DNA of 6,306 bases from an archaeon (lineage in GTDB: Archaea; Methanobacteriota; Methanobacteria; Methanobacteriales; Methanobacteriaceae). Position numbers and translations under genes: made by a program. The stretch lies in contig JAKSUF010000087.1 of the NCBI GenBank assembly GCA_024409145.1, positions 1 to 6,306 of the forward strand. The letters are read 5' to 3'. How positions within the stretch are numbered: position 1 is the first letter of the stretch; every line of letters begins with the position of its first letter. This document shows positions 5,226-6,306 of the stretch, in pieces. Below the pieces are notes generated by a model. It searched no databases and had not been told where the DNA came from. It worked only from the letters and a program-made list of their open reading frames with translations.

Positions 5226-6200
5226 GTGGATTTTGAAAATCTAGTTAAACATCTTCAAGAGTTTAAAGGAGTTAGTAGAAAAAATTCTATTGAAAAAGTT
5301 ACAAGTATTTTAAGTGATGTTTATAATATTTCCGGTGATGTTCTCCTTGATTTTGGTGATGATGCTTCAGCTATTGACATTGGAGACAACCAAGTTGTTT
5401 TATTTGCTGCTGATGGTATTTGGGGACAATTGATGGAAGTAAATCCTTATTGGGCAGGATATTGTGCTGTTTTAGTTAATGTTAATGATATTGCTGCTAT
5501 GGGTGGAAAACCATTAGCTATGGTTAATATTATGTCTGTTAATGATGATGATATCTATGATGAAATGTTAAAAGGTATTGTTGATGGTTGTAAAAAGTTT
5601 GGAGTTCCTATGGTTGGAGGTCATTTACATCCTGATTCTGAATTTAATTCTCTTGATGTTGCTATTGTTGGTTTAGCTAATAAAGATTCTTTAATTACTT
5701 CTTTTGGAGCTAATGTTGGAGATAAAGTATTAGTTGCAATTGATACTGATGGTAGACAATATCCAGGTATTCCTTTAAATTGGGATACAACTTATGAAAA
5801 AGATGAAAAATTAGTTCAAGATCAAATTAAAATCATGAAAAAGATTGCTGAAGATAAGTTACCTTCTGCTGGAAAAGATATTTCTAATCCTGGAACTTTA
5901 GGTACATTAGAGATGTTGCTAGAATCTTCTGGTGTTGGTGCATCTGTTAATTTAGAAGATATTCCAAGGAATGAAGATATTTCATGGGAAGATTGGCTTA
6001 TCGCTTATCCTGGTGCTGCTTTTGTCTTAACTGCTGAAGAAAATAATGCTCATAAGATTGTTGAAGAATTATCAAAATATTCCTTTGAAGTATCTATTGT
6101 TGGTGAAGTAATCGAAGATAAAAAATTATACTTAAATTATAAATCTCAAAAAGCAGTATTATTTAGCCAAGATGAAAATCCAGTTCTTAAATTAGGATAA
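5226..6200 (+). CDS. mmp2: methanogenesis marker 2 protein (PurM/AIR synthase-like)
   Basis: This protein belongs to the PurM superfamily (AIR synthase, ThiL, SelD, HypE), ATP-using enzymes that activate a substrate by phosphorylation; the marker 2 branch is found in methanogens and its reaction is not established. With the GTG at 5226 as start it has 324 residues. Counted that way, LLDFGDDASAI (40-50) and LFAADGIWG (59-67) carry the ATP/Mg acidic residues, VNVNDIAAMGGKPLAMVNIM (84-103) is the signature dimer/active-site helix, and VPMVGGHLHPDSEFNSLDVA (127-146) is the GGH loop. The C-terminal half contains SNPGTLGTLEMLLESSGVGA (220-239), typical of the second PurM domain. An ATG at 5208 would add six residues (MFGGEI), but it overlaps the upstream repeat and the ribosome binding site. 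The gene lies next to a DUF2117-type gene and ends at a T-rich tract. ThiL or SelD is less likely, since their characteristic N-terminal features are absent. Confidence 0.9.
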   Translation: MDFENLVKHLQEFKGVSRKNSIEKVTSILSDVYNISGDVLLDFGDDASAIDIGDNQVVLFAADGIWGQLMEVNPYWAGYCAVLVNVNDIAAMGGKPLAMVNIMSVNDDDIYDEMLKGIVDGCKKFGVPMVGGHLHPDSEFNSLDVAIVGLANKDSLITSFGANVGDKVLVAIDTDGRQYPGIPLNWDTTYEKDEKLVQDQIKIMKKIAEDKLPSAGKDISNPGTLGTLEMLLESSGVGASVNLEDIPRNEDISWEDWLIAYPGAAFVLTAEENNAHKIVEELSKYSFEVSIVGEVIEDKKLYLNYKSQKAVLFSQDENPVLKLG

Positions 6201-6306
6201 TTTTCTTTTTCTTTTTCTTTTTTCTTAGTTTTTTCTTATTTTTTTATAGTTTTTTTCTTTTTCTTTTTTCTTAGTTTTTTCTTATTTTTTTATAGTTTTT
6301 TTCTTT
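6201..6306 (+). terminator. T-rich transcript end after marker 2
   Basis: From the base after the stop codon to the window end the + strand is nearly all T and C, with many T runs of 5 to 7. In RNA this gives repeated U tracts of the sort that terminate archaeal transcription without a hairpin. No stem is visible. The tract contains the 46-bp tandem repeat listed separately, so termination signals would be multiplied. Confidence 0.6.
6206..6306. repeat. 46-bp tandem repeat, at least 2.2 perfect copies, running off the window
   Basis: Copies span 6206-6251 and 6252-6297, with a third beginning at 6298 and cut by the window edge; every base from 6206 to 6260 equals the base 46 positions later. 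The unit itself is built from shorter blocks: TTTTTTCTTAG (6218-6228), TTTTTTCTTAT (6229-6239), TTTTTTATAG (6240-6249), then TTTTTTTC and TTTTTC. The repeat breaks at 6205, where C corresponds to T in the next copy. Perfect identity points to recent or actively maintained duplication, or to an assembly artefact. Confidence 0.88.

Noticed and set aside
6206..6306. CRISPR array reading of the terminal repeat
   Set aside because: The copies abut with no unique spacers and the unit is low-complexity T/C sequence, so it is a simple tandem repeat.

Overview
The window looks like chromosomal DNA of an AT-rich methanogenic archaeon, most likely order Methanobacteriales (Methanobrevibacter or Methanosphaera type). 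Three things point there: a methanogenesis marker 2 gene, an archaeal Nob1-type rRNA endonuclease, and very AT-rich coding sequence with T-rich, TATA-containing intergenic DNA and GGAG/GGTGA ribosome binding sites. The genus is inferred from composition and protein style, not from a search. All genes are on the + strand.

Layout. A 540-residue Na+/solute symporter of the SSS family (59-1681) is followed after 11 bases by a 37-residue single-span membrane protein (1693-1806), with a hairpin over its stop codon. A 175-base spacer with a dyad and a good TATA box leads to a two-gene unit: a short PRC-barrel protein with an acidic tail (1982-2350) and orotate phosphoribosyltransferase PyrE (2364-2888). 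A strongly T-rich tract (2889-3004) probably terminates that unit. Next come Nob1 (3072-3575), possibly on a leaderless or nearly leaderless mRNA, and a 458-residue DUF2117-type protein (3774-5150). Last is methanogenesis marker 2, a PurM/AIR-synthase-like protein (5226-6200), whose likely start is the GTG at 5226 rather than the upstream ATG at 5208. From 6201 to the window end the DNA is almost pure T/C on the + strand and contains a perfect 46-bp tandem repeat that runs off the edge.

How the genes work together. The symporter and its small partner form a transport unit. pyrE makes the UMP precursor OMP. nob1 finishes the 3' end of 16S rRNA. The DUF2117 protein and marker 2 both appear tied to methanogens and may act in one methanogenesis-linked process, although neither has an assigned reaction that can be read from this sequence. 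No mobile element, CRISPR array, tRNA or rRNA gene is visible. The least explained items are the symporter micropeptide, the repeated element in front of marker 2, the NAD-kinase-like GDDTT motif in the DUF2117 protein, and the 46-bp T-rich tandem repeat.
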